Source: Opitutia bacterium
GTDB lineage: Bacteria > Verrucomicrobiota > Verrucomicrobiia > Opitutales > Opitutaceae
Reading direction: 5' to 3'
NCBI GenBank assembly: GCA_016190985.1
Contig: JACPPI010000018.1
Coordinates: 114,900 to 178,899, forward strand
Length of the DNA stretch: 64,000 nt
The number at the start of each line of letters is the position of its first letter. Position 1 is the stretch's first letter. Positions 17,087 to 25,684 of the stretch are shown here, piece after piece. The position numbers were made by a program, and so were the translations under genes. Below the pieces are notes generated by a model. That model was not told the origin of the DNA. It saw only the letters and a list, made by a program, of their open reading frames with translations, and made no database searches.

Positions 17087-17160
17087 GTGCGAAAGAGCGT
17101 GACCCGCCGCCCGTGCTCGGGCAAACAAATCCCCGCAAGCGGCCTCCACTGATTTTCCCC

Positions 17161-18765
17161 GTGGCATCCAACCGGACATTGATTCTCGACTGTGGGGCCG
17201 GCCGGACGGCGCTGGGGGCGTTCAGCCGGAAGGGCAACCGGCTGCGCTTCGACGACTACGCGGCCGAGATTTTCCCCGCGGTGGCCGGCGGCGAGGACCG
17301 CTGGCTGGAGCACACCCGGACGGCGCTCACGGCCTTGCGCGGCAAACTCAAGCATGGCGGCCCGGTCGTGCTGGTCCTGCCGGCCCATCTGGTCCTGACC
17401 AAGCTCATCAAGGCCCCGCGCGTGGAGCCGGCCAAGCGCGACAAGGTCATCCGCTTCGAGGCCGAGCAGAGCATCCCGTATGCGCTGGCGGACGTGGTCT
17501 GGGACAGCGTTCTCGCCGCGGAGCACGATCTCGACCTCGAGGTGCTGCTGGCCGCCGCGAAGCTGGAGGCGGTCGAGCCGCTCTGCGCCGCCGTGCAGGC
17601 GGCCGGTTTCGAGCCGCGGTTGCTGTTGCCGTCGCCGCTGGCCACGCTTGCGGCCTTCCGGCTGGTGCACGCGGCGCCCGAGGAGCCCGCGCTCGTGCTC
17701 AACCTCGGCGCGCGCTCGACCACGCTGCTGCATCTGGAGGGCCGCCGCTTCGTGGCCCGCACCCTGGCGCTCGGCGGCCAGGGCATCACCCAGCAGGTGG
17801 CCGAAAACCAGGACTGCGATGTGGAGGAGGCCGAGGCCATCAAGCTGGCGGAGCGCAGCGGCCAGTTGACGGCCGACGCCATGGAAGCCCTCGCCACGCG
17901 CCTGGCGCAGGAGATCACGCGGTCGGTGCTGCATTTCCGCCGCCAGAGCGGTCTGGAGAATCCCGCGCGGATCTGGCTCGCCGGCGGCGGGGCGCGCCTG
18001 GCCGGCCTCGGCGAGGCGCTCGCGGCGAAACTCAAGGTTCCGGTCGGCCGGCTCGATGTCCTCAGCGCGCTCGAGATCGCCGCCCCCGCCGCCCGCAACG
18101 ACGCGGCCGAGCACGCGCTGCTGCTCGCCGACCTCGCCGGCGCGGCCCTGACCCAGTTGCGGCCGGACCAGCCCGCGCTCAACCTCCTGCCGCCCGCCTT
18201 GCGCCGTCACGAGAGCCTGCGCCGGCGCCAGCCCTGGCTGATCGCCGCGGCGGTGCTGGCGGTGGCGGCGTGGCTGCCGCCCCTCTGGCATTGCCGCGCC
18301 CTGGCGGCCGAGGCCCGGCAAAAGACGGCGGCCATCGAGCGCGAGCTGGTCCCGCTCCGCGCGCGCGAAGAGCGCAACCGCGCCAACCTGCGGCAGCTCG
18401 CGGAACTCCGCGAGCAGGTCGCGCAGCTCCAGGGGGTCCTCGACCGTCGCGCGGGTTGGCTGAACCTGCTGGCCGACCTGCAGGACCGGCTCGTGCGCGT
18501 CGAGGACGTGTGGCTGGAGCGCCTGGCCGTCGCCTCCGCCCCCGGCACGCCGCTCCGCCTCGCGGTCTCGGGCCGCATGCTCGACAAGACCAACCCGCTT
18601 TCCAAGGCCAGCCCCGAGACCTACAACCGCGTGAAGGCCCTGCTCGCGAGCATCGTGGACTCGCCGTTCGTCGCCGGCGTCGAGGGCGAGCGTTTCAACA
18701 ACGGGCAGCCCGGCATCCTGCAATTCGACTTCGTGCTCGTGGCCGATGCGGCCCGGCCGCTCTGA
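17161..18765 (+). CDS. PilM-like pilus complex protein with PilN-like C-terminus (Amuc_1101 type)
   Basis: This is a protein of about 534 residues. The N-terminal 350 residues form an actin-like PilM ATPase fold (TLILDCGAGRTALGAF, VIRFEAEQSIPYALADVVWD, ARIWLAGGGARLAGLGEAL). After LNLLPPALRRHESLRRRQPW comes a transmembrane helix (LIAAAVLAVAAWLPPLW), a coiled coil, and a PilN-like domain. The protein therefore combines cytoplasmic PilM with the PilN inner-membrane part. It heads a four-gene set in the same order as the Akkermansia pilus-like locus. The GTG at 17161 is the start closest to the conserved strand. It is divergent from the NUDIX gene. Confidence 0.85.
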   Translation: MASNRTLILDCGAGRTALGAFSRKGNRLRFDDYAAEIFPAVAGGEDRWLEHTRTALTALRGKLKHGGPVVLVLPAHLVLTKLIKAPRVEPAKRDKVIRFEAEQSIPYALADVVWDSVLAAEHDLDLEVLLAAAKLEAVEPLCAAVQAAGFEPRLLLPSPLATLAAFRLVHAAPEEPALVLNLGARSTTLLHLEGRRFVARTLALGGQGITQQVAENQDCDVEEAEAIKLAERSGQLTADAMEALATRLAQEITRSVLHFRRQSGLENPARIWLAGGGARLAGLGEALAAKLKVPVGRLDVLSALEIAAPAARNDAAEHALLLADLAGAALTQLRPDQPALNLLPPALRRHESLRRRQPWLIAAAVLAVAAWLPPLWHCRALAAEARQKTAAIERELVPLRAREERNRANLRQLAELREQVAQLQGVLDRRAGWLNLLADLQDRLVRVEDVWLERLAVASAPGTPLRLAVSGRMLDKTNPLSKASPETYNRVKALLASIVDSPFVAGVEGERFNNGQPGILQFDFVLVADAARPL

Positions 18766-18768
18766 CCC

Positions 18769-19698
18769 ATGGATTGGTCAAAACGAAATCCCCTGCTCGG
18801 CGGCGTGCTCCTCGTGTGCGCACTTCTCCTCGCGGCGGAAGTCTGGCTGTGGCGCTCGGCCCGGGAGCAAGCCGCGCGCGCGCTGGCGGCCCTGGAACAA
18901 AAAAAGCAGGAACGCTCATCGCTGGCCGCGCAGTCGCCGGCGTTAAGCGCGGCCACTGAGCAGGCGATTGGGCAAGATCTCGACCAAGCGGCCAAGGTGC
19001 TGGCGGGTTTGCGCGCGGCGCTTCAGCCCCGCGAGGGCAAGGCGCCCGCCGGCCCCGCGCCCGCGGAATCGATCGACGCATATTTCGACGTCGCCGCCTT
19101 TGTTGAAAAGACCCGCGCGCTGGCGGCGCGCGCGCAGGTGGTGCTCCGGCCGGAGGAGTGTTTCGGCTTCTCCACCCACACGAACGAGGGGCCGGAAAAG
19201 GAGCTGGTGCCGGCCGTGCACCGGCAGCGGCAGGCCGCGCACTATCTGCTCGAGGCGCTGCTGGAAGCCCGCCCGCAGGCCCTGCTCGGGGTGCAGCGCG
19301 AACGTCCCATGACGGAGGCGCAGCGCGCCCGGCGCAACCTGCCCGGCGCGCCCGCAGCAAAAGCGGCGGCCAACACCGGCGGACAGGCGACCGATTTCTT
19401 CGAGGTTGATGCGCTCAGCTCGCTGCGGTTGCCCGGGCGGATCGAGTGCGAGGCGTTCCGCCTTGAGTTCACGGGGCAGACGCCCGCGCTGCGCGCCTTT
19501 CTGAACAGCCTCGCCGCCGGCCCGCGGCCCGTCGTCGTGCGCCGGGTGGAAGTGGAGCGGTTGACGGCGGAGGCGCCCTCGACCGCCAACCTTCCGGCGG
19601 GCGCGCCGGTGCCGCTGGTGGCGCAGAATCTTTCAAGGTTTGCGGTCGTCGTGGAATGTGTTGAGCTGCTGCCCGCCCCGGAGCGTTCCACCCCATGA
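18769..19698 (+). CDS. Amuc_1100-like pilus-associated membrane protein
   Basis: This 309-residue protein has one N-terminal transmembrane helix (LLGGVLLVCALLLAAEVWLW). A coiled coil of about 50 residues (REQAARALAALEQKKQERSS) leads to a periplasmic alpha/beta domain with PEECFGFSTHTNEGPEKELV and a C-terminal region like PilO. The layout and its place between the PilM-like and Amuc_1099-like genes match Akkermansia Amuc_1100, an outer-membrane-associated protein encoded with secretion and pilus genes. It starts three bases after the PilM stop and overlaps the next gene by four bases (ATGA). Orthology is inferred from gene order and architecture. Confidence 0.75.
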   Translation: MDWSKRNPLLGGVLLVCALLLAAEVWLWRSAREQAARALAALEQKKQERSSLAAQSPALSAATEQAIGQDLDQAAKVLAGLRAALQPREGKAPAGPAPAESIDAYFDVAAFVEKTRALAARAQVVLRPEECFGFSTHTNEGPEKELVPAVHRQRQAAHYLLEALLEARPQALLGVQRERPMTEAQRARRNLPGAPAAKAAANTGGQATDFFEVDALSSLRLPGRIECEAFRLEFTGQTPALRAFLNSLAAGPRPVVVRRVEVERLTAEAPSTANLPAGAPVPLVAQNLSRFAVVVECVELLPAPERSTP

Positions 19699-20618
19699 GC
19701 GAACTCATCAAATCCTGTTACGACAAGCTGCTGGCGGCGTTCGGGGCGGCGCTGGTGGCGGCGGGCGGCGGTTGGATGTGGTCGCACCAGGCCGATCTCG
19801 CCCGGCTGCGGCATCAGCCGGTGGCGGCCGAGTTGTCCGGTGCGCCCTATGCCGTCTCAGGCTTGCAGCCGCCGGAGACCAAGGTTGCTCCCTGGCCCAA
19901 GCCCGCGGCGCAGTCGCACGGCGGCGGCTGGCTCTACGAGGTGTTCACCCCGCCGGTCATCTACTACAACGCGCTGGCCAAATCCTTCGCCGTGACCCCG
20001 CCGCGGAACCTGGCCGACGGCGGTGTGCCGTTCGGCCTGGAGCTGCTCGACGTGAAATTCGAGCCCTACCGGCTCCAGCTCGTCGGCTATTTCGGCGAGC
20101 CCGGCGATTACCTGGCGGCCTTTGTCAGCGCGGACCAGCCGGAGACCTTGCTCGCGCGCAGCGGCCGGCGCTTCGAGCAACTCGGGCTCACGCTGAAAAG
20201 TTTCGACGTGAAGAAGGTCGAGGTGCCGCACACCGATCCCTGGCCCGTCTACGACGTGGCCGCGCTGGCCGTGCTCTTCGACGAGAAATCCGGCGCGGAG
20301 GTCGTGCTCGACAGCCGCGCCCGCAAGCTCACCGACACGCCGCTGGCGGTGCTGCGCCTGACGGCGGCCGGCGCCGCCCCGCGCGCGTTGCACGAGGGGG
20401 ACACCTTTTCCGACGCCACCGGCACCTACCGCGTCGAGCGCATCCAGGTGGACCCGCCCGAGGTGGTCGTGGCGCGGCAGACGCCGGGCCTGCCCGTGCC
20501 CGAGACCAGGATTCTCCGGCCCGCCGGGAAGGACGGGGTGCAGGTGGCGGGCAAGCCCGCTCCGCCGAAGAAGTTTCCCGCGCCCCCCAAGAGCGGTCTC
20601 GCCACCAACGGCCCCTGA
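19695..20618 (+). CDS. Amuc_1099-like pilus-system protein
   Basis: This 307-residue protein has an N-terminal hydrophobic segment (LLAAFGAALVAAGGGWMW), so it is anchored in the inner membrane with most of it periplasmic. Two similar beta-rich repeats are visible (LQLVGYFGEPGDYLAAFVSA and a later FSDATGTYRVERIQVDPPEV), resembling PilP-type linker domains that contact the secretin. The C-terminus is Pro/Lys-rich. It overlaps the preceding gene by four bases, and the secretin gene follows after nine bases. By position it should bridge the membrane-anchored pilus proteins and the outer-membrane secretin. Confidence 0.7.
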   Translation: MSELIKSCYDKLLAAFGAALVAAGGGWMWSHQADLARLRHQPVAAELSGAPYAVSGLQPPETKVAPWPKPAAQSHGGGWLYEVFTPPVIYYNALAKSFAVTPPRNLADGGVPFGLELLDVKFEPYRLQLVGYFGEPGDYLAAFVSADQPETLLARSGRRFEQLGLTLKSFDVKKVEVPHTDPWPVYDVAALAVLFDEKSGAEVVLDSRARKLTDTPLAVLRLTAAGAAPRALHEGDTFSDATGTYRVERIQVDPPEVVVARQTPGLPVPETRILRPAGKDGVQVAGKPAPPKKFPAPPKSGLATNGP

Positions 20619-20627
20619 TCCACCCGC

Positions 20628-23135
20628 ATGAACCGCTCCGTCCGTTCTCTCGTCACTTTGCCCGGCCTCGCCTGTCTGATCGTGCTCACGGCGTTGGCCG
20701 CTCCGCCGGCCGCGCCGGACTCGGCGGAGACCAAGATCAAGCTGCTCTCCGCCGCCTTGCAGGCCCGCGATGCCGGCGACACGGCGACGGCGCGCCAGAA
20801 TCTCCAGGAACTGCTCAAACTCAGCCCCAACGACGAGACGGTGAAGCGACTGCTCGCCAGTTTGGAAAAGCTGCCGCAGAAGAAAGTCACCGTGTCGGGC
20901 GGCACGCCGGCCCCCGCCCCGCCCGATCCGGCGGCGCTCGCCGAGGCGGACCAACTGGCCCGCGCCGAGGAGGAGAGGCTGGCCAAACTCATCGCGGCGG
21001 CCGGCACGGCGGTGAAGGAAGCCCGCGCCCTCGCCAAGCAGAACCAGTTTGCGGCGGCGCTCGACGCCCTGGACCGGGCCCGCGCCGATCTGCCGGAGAA
21101 CAATCTCACCAAGGCCGCCATCGCCGACCTTGGCATTGCCAAGGCCGAGATCTCGGCCGCCCGCGAAAAACATCTGCTGCCTGCGCCGGCTTCCGAGGCA
21201 GCGCCTCCACGGACGGAGGAGCGAGCGGTTGCGCCGCCGCCGACACCCGATGTCACCGGCCTGGTCGCCCGCGCCCGCAGCCAGTATCTCGCGGGAGAGT
21301 CCGCCGCCGCGGCGGAGACTTTCCGGGGGGTGGAGAAGATCGACCCCGGCAACGCCGCCGCGGCCTATTTCCTGCAACGCATCGCCAGCGAGTCCGCCGC
21401 CGGTTCCGCCCGCGCCCGCACCAGCGGCCAGATGATGGGCGAGGTGGACAAGGCCTGGCAGCGGCCCGGTGTCATCGAGCCCAAGCCCGCCACCGAGGCC
21501 GCCGCCACCGGGCCGTCGCCGCTCGTGGAGAAACTGAACGCCATCGTGCTGCCGAGCGTGAACTTCAGCGGCATGGAGCTGAGCCGCGTGGTCAACACCC
21601 TCAGCGTCATCTCCGAGGAGTTCGACCGCACCGGCGGCGCCCCCAAGGGCGTGAACATCGTCCTGCTCGACCAGGGCAACGCGAACCCCACCGTCAGCCT
21701 CACGCTGCGCAACCTCTCCCTGAAGCGCGTGCTCGACTTCATCACCGATTCGGTCGGCTACCAATACGAGGTGCAGCCCGACGCCGTGGTGGTGCGCCCC
21801 GGCGGCGAGCAGTCCGCGCTCGAGACCCGGTTCTTCCCCGTCTCGCGCTCCACCGTGCTCCGCATGACCGGCAAGGGCCCGGCGCCGGCCGCGGCCGCGG
21901 GGGCGGCGCCCGCCCCGCCGGTGAACGTGGAGAGCGAAGGCCAGGCCATCCGCAATTTCCTCCAGCTCGCCGGCGTCAGCTTCGAGGGCGTGGCCGGCAG
22001 CACGCTGGCCTTCGACGGCTCGCAGCTCATCGCCACGCAGACCCCGCGCAACCTCGACCGCATCCGCAACATCCTGACCCGCTACAACGACCTGCGGCAG
22101 GTCGAGATCGAGGCCAAGTTCATGGAGGTGCAGCAGGGCGCGCTGGAGGAGCTGGGCGTGCAGTGGAACCTCGCCACCAAGGCCACCCAACGCGACGCCG
22201 CGCAGGCGGAGTATACGACGGTCAACCGCACGCTGGCCGACGCCTTCCGCAACTCGACCACCGCCCAGCGGATTTCCGTCTCCGGCACCGGGCAGCCGGC
22301 CGCCGGGCTGAACATCCCGACCCCGGCCCCCACCATTCCCGGCGGCGTGCTGCTCGGCGCGGGCGCCGGACCGCTGGCCAACATCACCGGCATCGTCGGC
22401 GAGTTCGACGTCCAGGCCGTGATCCGCGCCCTGTCGCAGAAAAGCGGCACGGAGCTGCTGAGCGCCCCGAAGCTCACCGTGCTCTCGGGCAACCCGGCCA
22501 CCATCACCGTCGCGCAGGAGCTGCGGTATCCGCAAAGCTACGGCCAGATTCAATCGCAGGTCGGCACCGGCAACGTGTCAGGCGGCGGCTCGGCCGGCGT
22601 GTCGATCACCTCGGGCACGCCGCAGGAGTTCACCATGCGCAACGTCGGCGTCGAGCTGAAGGTCACGCCCACCGTCGAGGAGGACGACTACAGCGTCAGC
22701 CTCGACCTGAACCCCAAGGTCACGGAATTCGAGGGCTTCGTGGAATACGGCGGACCGAGCGTCGCCATCTCCGGCGGCACGACCATCACGGTGCCGCCCG
22801 GGTTCTATCAGCCGATCTTCGCCGTGCGCGAGGTGACGACCAAGGTGACGATCTGGGACGGCGCCACGCTCGTCATGGGCGGCCTGACCCGCGAGGACGT
22901 GAAGAAGGTGAGCGACAAGGTTCCCGTGCTCGGCAGCCTCCCGCTCGTTGGCCGGCTGTTCCGCAACCAGGGGGAGAGCTCCCAGAAGCGTAATCTGCTC
23001 ATCTTCGTCACGGCCAACCTCGTCAGCCCCGGTGGCTCGCTGAAGAAGCAGACCGTGTCCGGTGTGACCCCCGGCACGCTGTATCAGAATCCGACCATCG
23101 TCACCCCTGCCGGCCCGTCGGGACGGAGTAAGTGA
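20628..23135 (+). CDS. Secretin, Amuc_1098-like type IV pilus outer-membrane protein
   Basis: This 835-residue protein starts with a signal peptide (LVTLPGLACLIVLTALAAPP). TPR-like helices follow (LQARDAGDTATARQNLQELL and a second set near residues 210-250). Then come N-type ring-building domains (LSRVVNTLSVISEEF, LSLKRVLDFITDSVGYQYEV). A C-terminal secretin domain has EIEAKFMEVQQGALEELGVQ, VPVLGSLPLVGRLFRNQ and KRNLLIFVTANLVSP. Secretins make gated outer-membrane channels for pilus or type II systems. It is the last core gene of the PilM/1100/1099/1098 set. No extension ATPase (PilB), retraction ATPase (PilT) or pilin gene is in the window. Confidence 0.9.
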   Translation: MNRSVRSLVTLPGLACLIVLTALAAPPAAPDSAETKIKLLSAALQARDAGDTATARQNLQELLKLSPNDETVKRLLASLEKLPQKKVTVSGGTPAPAPPDPAALAEADQLARAEEERLAKLIAAAGTAVKEARALAKQNQFAAALDALDRARADLPENNLTKAAIADLGIAKAEISAAREKHLLPAPASEAAPPRTEERAVAPPPTPDVTGLVARARSQYLAGESAAAAETFRGVEKIDPGNAAAAYFLQRIASESAAGSARARTSGQMMGEVDKAWQRPGVIEPKPATEAAATGPSPLVEKLNAIVLPSVNFSGMELSRVVNTLSVISEEFDRTGGAPKGVNIVLLDQGNANPTVSLTLRNLSLKRVLDFITDSVGYQYEVQPDAVVVRPGGEQSALETRFFPVSRSTVLRMTGKGPAPAAAAGAAPAPPVNVESEGQAIRNFLQLAGVSFEGVAGSTLAFDGSQLIATQTPRNLDRIRNILTRYNDLRQVEIEAKFMEVQQGALEELGVQWNLATKATQRDAAQAEYTTVNRTLADAFRNSTTAQRISVSGTGQPAAGLNIPTPAPTIPGGVLLGAGAGPLANITGIVGEFDVQAVIRALSQKSGTELLSAPKLTVLSGNPATITVAQELRYPQSYGQIQSQVGTGNVSGGGSAGVSITSGTPQEFTMRNVGVELKVTPTVEEDDYSVSLDLNPKVTEFEGFVEYGGPSVAISGGTTITVPPGFYQPIFAVREVTTKVTIWDGATLVMGGLTREDVKKVSDKVPVLGSLPLVGRLFRNQGESSQKRNLLIFVTANLVSPGGSLKKQTVSGVTPGTLYQNPTIVTPAGPSGRSK

Positions 23136-23145
23136 TCGAATCACT

Positions 23146-23685
23146 ATGAGCCGCATGCATCGCACCACATTACTCGGCTGCCTGGCATTGCTGTTAAGTG
23201 GATGCCAGCACGTGGCCAAGCAAACGCCAGTTACGACTGTTGCTGCGCCTAAGGAGTCAGTGGTATTGGCGCCTGTCGTGCTCGATACCGATCAGGATGG
23301 AATGCCCGATGACTGGGAGCGGGAGAACAAGCTGGACCCAACAAACAGCAGTGATGCGAAATCTGACCCTGATGGAGACGGCGTAAGTAACCTTGCAGAA
23401 TATCAACGTGGCACCGATCCGGGGGATTATTACAATGGAATTTTACCTGTAACTACGAATTTGCATCCAGACGGTGAGCTGGGGGAAGGCGGAACTATAC
23501 AGGTGCTTGTTTGTGATGTCCAAGGAAAACCTTTGAGCAATGCACCGGTCATCTTCAGACCCAAGGTCGGGGGCCATCTTCTAGCGGCATCTCGCGATGA
23601 ACAGGGGGTGAAGGTCTTGGAAGTGAGAACCGGGCCAGATGGCATCGCAACGGCATATGTGCTACCTGGGAACTCTGATAAGTAG
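23146..23685 (+). CDS. Lipoprotein with Ca-binding TSP3-like repeats, probably truncated
   Basis: This 179-residue protein has a lipoprotein signal (TLLGCLALLLSGCQ). Asp-rich repeats DTDQDGMPDDWERENKLDPT and DPDGDGVSNLAEYQRGTDPG follow, typical thrombospondin-type-3/EF-hand-like calcium motifs. Then comes the start of an Ig-like domain (IQVLVCDVQGKPLSNAPVIF). Verrucomicrobial relatives of this layout usually continue for hundreds or thousands of residues, so the stop after VLPGNSDK suggests a 3' truncation. Its DNA is clearly less GC-rich than all its neighbours (codons such as AAT, ACA and TTA are frequent), pointing to transfer or relic status. It lies ten bases after the secretin stop. Confidence 0.7.
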   Translation: MSRMHRTTLLGCLALLLSGCQHVAKQTPVTTVAAPKESVVLAPVVLDTDQDGMPDDWERENKLDPTNSSDAKSDPDGDGVSNLAEYQRGTDPGDYYNGILPVTTNLHPDGELGEGGTIQVLVCDVQGKPLSNAPVIFRPKVGGHLLAASRDEQGVKVLEVRTGPDGIATAYVLPGNSDK

Positions 23686-23810
23686 ATTGAGAGAGCAGTC
23701 GGCAGGAACCAAGCCACATCGTCTGGCTGAGTTCCAGTTACTTTCCCGTGCAGCCGTTCGGCAAAAAATCCCCTTGAAGCGCGGCGGGGGTTGCGCGCAT
23801 CTTGCCGGGG

Positions 23811-24185
23811 ATGAGTTACGCCGCCTATCTGCCGTTTCTGGTCCAGATCGTCCTCGCCGCCGGGATCACCGGCGGGGTGATCGCGCTCAGCCAGTTCCTC
23901 GGCCAGCGCGCGTCGCACTCCCAGATCAAGGACGCGGCCTACGAGTGCGGCATCCGGTCCGATGGCAGCACGCACACGCGCTTCCCGGTGAAGTTCTACG
24001 TGACGGCGATGCTCTTCATCCTGTTCGACATCGAGGTGGTGTTCCTCATCCCGTGGACCTTCGTCTACCGGGACTTCCTCGCCCACCACATCGCGATCCT
24101 GTCGCCGATGCTCTTCTTCCTCTTCGTGCTCGTGCTCGGCCTGTTCTACGAGGTGAGGAAGGGCGCGCTGGAATGGGAGAAGTAA
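23811..24185 (+). CDS. nuoA: NADH-quinone oxidoreductase subunit A
   Basis: This 124-residue membrane protein has three transmembrane helices. It shows the invariant nuoA/ND3 segment KDAAYECGIRSDGSTHTRFP (loop with Cys), then FYVTAMLFILFDIEVVFLIP and EVRKGALEWEK. NuoA is a core membrane subunit of complex I next to the quinone site. No other nuo gene is present on either side; upstream is the pilus locus and downstream the IIA/cyclase fusion. Either the remaining subunits are encoded elsewhere or this is an orphan copy. The ATG at 23811 gives the normal N-terminus (MSYAAYLPF). Confidence 0.92.
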   Translation: MSYAAYLPFLVQIVLAAGITGGVIALSQFLGQRASHSQIKDAAYECGIRSDGSTHTRFPVKFYVTAMLFILFDIEVVFLIPWTFVYRDFLAHHIAILSPMLFFLFVLVLGLFYEVRKGALEWEK

Positions 24186-24197
24186 GGCGAGTTTCCA

Positions 24198-24278
24198 GTT
24201 GAGAGCTGAGAGTTGAGAGCCCCTCAGCCGCCGCCACATCCGAATCGCAATCCGGTCTCTCAACACTCAACTCTCAAC
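24198..24278. repeat. Long inverted repeat of AGTTGAG tracts upstream of the IIA/diadenylate cyclase gene
   Basis: The left arm 24198-24219 (GTTGAGAGCTGAGAGTTGAG+AG) and right arm 24257-24278 (CTCTCAACACTCAACTCTCA+AC) pair at 20 of 22 positions around a 37-base loop. The right arm ends eight bases before the GTG start at 24287. In RNA this would fold over the ribosome-binding region; no purine-rich site is visible outside the stem. A regulatory role is inference. Confidence 0.6.
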
Positions 24279-24286
24279 TTTAGTCC

Positions 24287-25639
24287 GTGCGCCTCGACAA
24301 ATACATCTCCCGCAGCCGCGTCATCGACCTAGGCAGCGCCGACATGGAGGGCGCGCTGGTCGAGCTGCTCAACCTGACGGTCGAGAGCTTCCCCGACCTG
24401 AACAAGGACGCGCTGCTCAAGGGCCTGCTCCGCCGCGAGAACACGATGACGACCTACCTCGGCCTCGGCGTGGCCATGCCGCACGTGCGCGTGAAGATGG
24501 GCCGGCGCTACATCCTCGCCATCGGCCGCAGCCATTACGGCATCCGCTACGACGGCGCGATGGAGAACGAGCCCGTGCGGCTCGTGCTGATGCTCATCGC
24601 CGACGAGAAGACGCGCGACTACCTGCAACTGCTGGCCGCGCTGGCCCGGCTGATGAAGGAGCAGGACTTCGTGGACAGCCTCGTGCAGGCGCCCGACCTC
24701 GCCACGCTCTACGACCGGCTCTTCGCGGGCTTCGGCGGCATGGCCGCCCGCCCCGTGGCCGCGCCCCAGACCCGCGTCAACCGCGTCGTGCTGCGCGAAT
24801 CGGGAAAGATCGCGCTCGGCAGCGGCTGCACCGGGCTGATGGTCTTCGGCGACACCTTTGCGGGCAGCTTCAAGGCCCCGAAGTGGGCCGGCCCGCTCAA
24901 GACCATCCTCGTGACCCGCAACCTGGCCGAGGCGGAGGAGCGGGCGAAGCGCTTCGACGACACGATCCAGGTGCGCTCGTTCTCCAGCCAGCGCATGGCC
25001 CAGCTGCGCAGCGCGGTGCTGGTGGGCATCACGCGCGGCCTGATCGACTACAAGGACCGCATCTGCTGCGTGGGCGGGCTGGCCGGCAGCAACCAGTTCG
25101 ACACGATCGTGATCGTGGATGTGGAAAAGGAATTCGCGACTCTCCTCACCGGCCACGCCGACCTGCTGCCGCCCGATGTGAAGCCCGAGGTGCTGGAGCG
25201 CGTGATCGCCGTGGCCACGGAACTGGCGGTCGAGGGCCGCGAGGGCCGGCCGGTCGGCTGCCTCTTTGTCGTCGGCGACAGCGAGAAGCTGGCGGCGCTG
25301 ACCAAGCCGCTCGTGCTGAATCCGTTTTACGGCTACAAGGAGGAGGACCGGAACATCCTGAATCCCTTCATGGACGAGACGATCAAGGAGTTTTCGTCCA
25401 TCGACGGGGCGTTTGTCATCCGGGGCGACGGGGTGGTGGAGGCGGCGGGCTCGCTCATCCAGGCCTCGGACTACAACCACGCCCTGCCCAGCGGGCTGGG
25501 GGCGCGGCACGCGGCGGCGGCGGCCATCTCGGTGGCGGCCGACTGCATCGCGCTGGTCGTCTCGTCGAGCTCGGGGCAGGTGACGCTGTTCCGCCGCGGG
25601 GTCATGATGCCGCTGACGGAAAAGAAGGTGTCGGCGTAG
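24287..25639 (+). CDS. PTS EIIA domain fused to pyruvate-kinase-C-like and diadenylate cyclase (DisA_N) domains
   Basis: This 450-residue protein has three parts. Residues 1-150 form an EIIA type-2/Ntr domain with the phospho-acceptor motif LGLGVAMPHVRV (His66). Residues 165-285 resemble the pyruvate-kinase C-terminal domain (GSGCTGLMVFGDT, VGITRGLIDYKDRICCVGGL, NQFDTIVIVDVE). Residues 300-445 are a DisA_N diadenylate cyclase domain: VGCLFVVGDSEKL, LNPFYGY, NILNPFMDETIKEFSSIDGA (catalytic Asp373-Gly374-Ala375) and LGARHAAAAAIS (Arg407-His408). The PK_C+DAC part matches the DacZ class described in archaea. It should make c-di-AMP, perhaps under control of PTS phosphorylation. The usual RHR motif reads RHA. 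No other PTS gene is nearby. Confidence 0.85.
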   Translation: MRLDKYISRSRVIDLGSADMEGALVELLNLTVESFPDLNKDALLKGLLRRENTMTTYLGLGVAMPHVRVKMGRRYILAIGRSHYGIRYDGAMENEPVRLVLMLIADEKTRDYLQLLAALARLMKEQDFVDSLVQAPDLATLYDRLFAGFGGMAARPVAAPQTRVNRVVLRESGKIALGSGCTGLMVFGDTFAGSFKAPKWAGPLKTILVTRNLAEAEERAKRFDDTIQVRSFSSQRMAQLRSAVLVGITRGLIDYKDRICCVGGLAGSNQFDTIVIVDVEKEFATLLTGHADLLPPDVKPEVLERVIAVATELAVEGREGRPVGCLFVVGDSEKLAALTKPLVLNPFYGYKEEDRNILNPFMDETIKEFSSIDGAFVIRGDGVVEAAGSLIQASDYNHALPSGLGARHAAAAAISVAADCIALVVSSSSGQVTLFRRGVMMPLTEKKVSA

Positions 25640-25684
25640 CCGAGGGGAGAGTGAGGGTGAAGGGGAAGGGGCAGGCCGGCTTGG

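Noticed and set aside
19857..22553. Minus-strand frame of almost 900 codons opposite the secretin locus
   Set aside because: Low-complexity antisense translation; the plus-strand genes have signal peptides, domains and tight overlaps.
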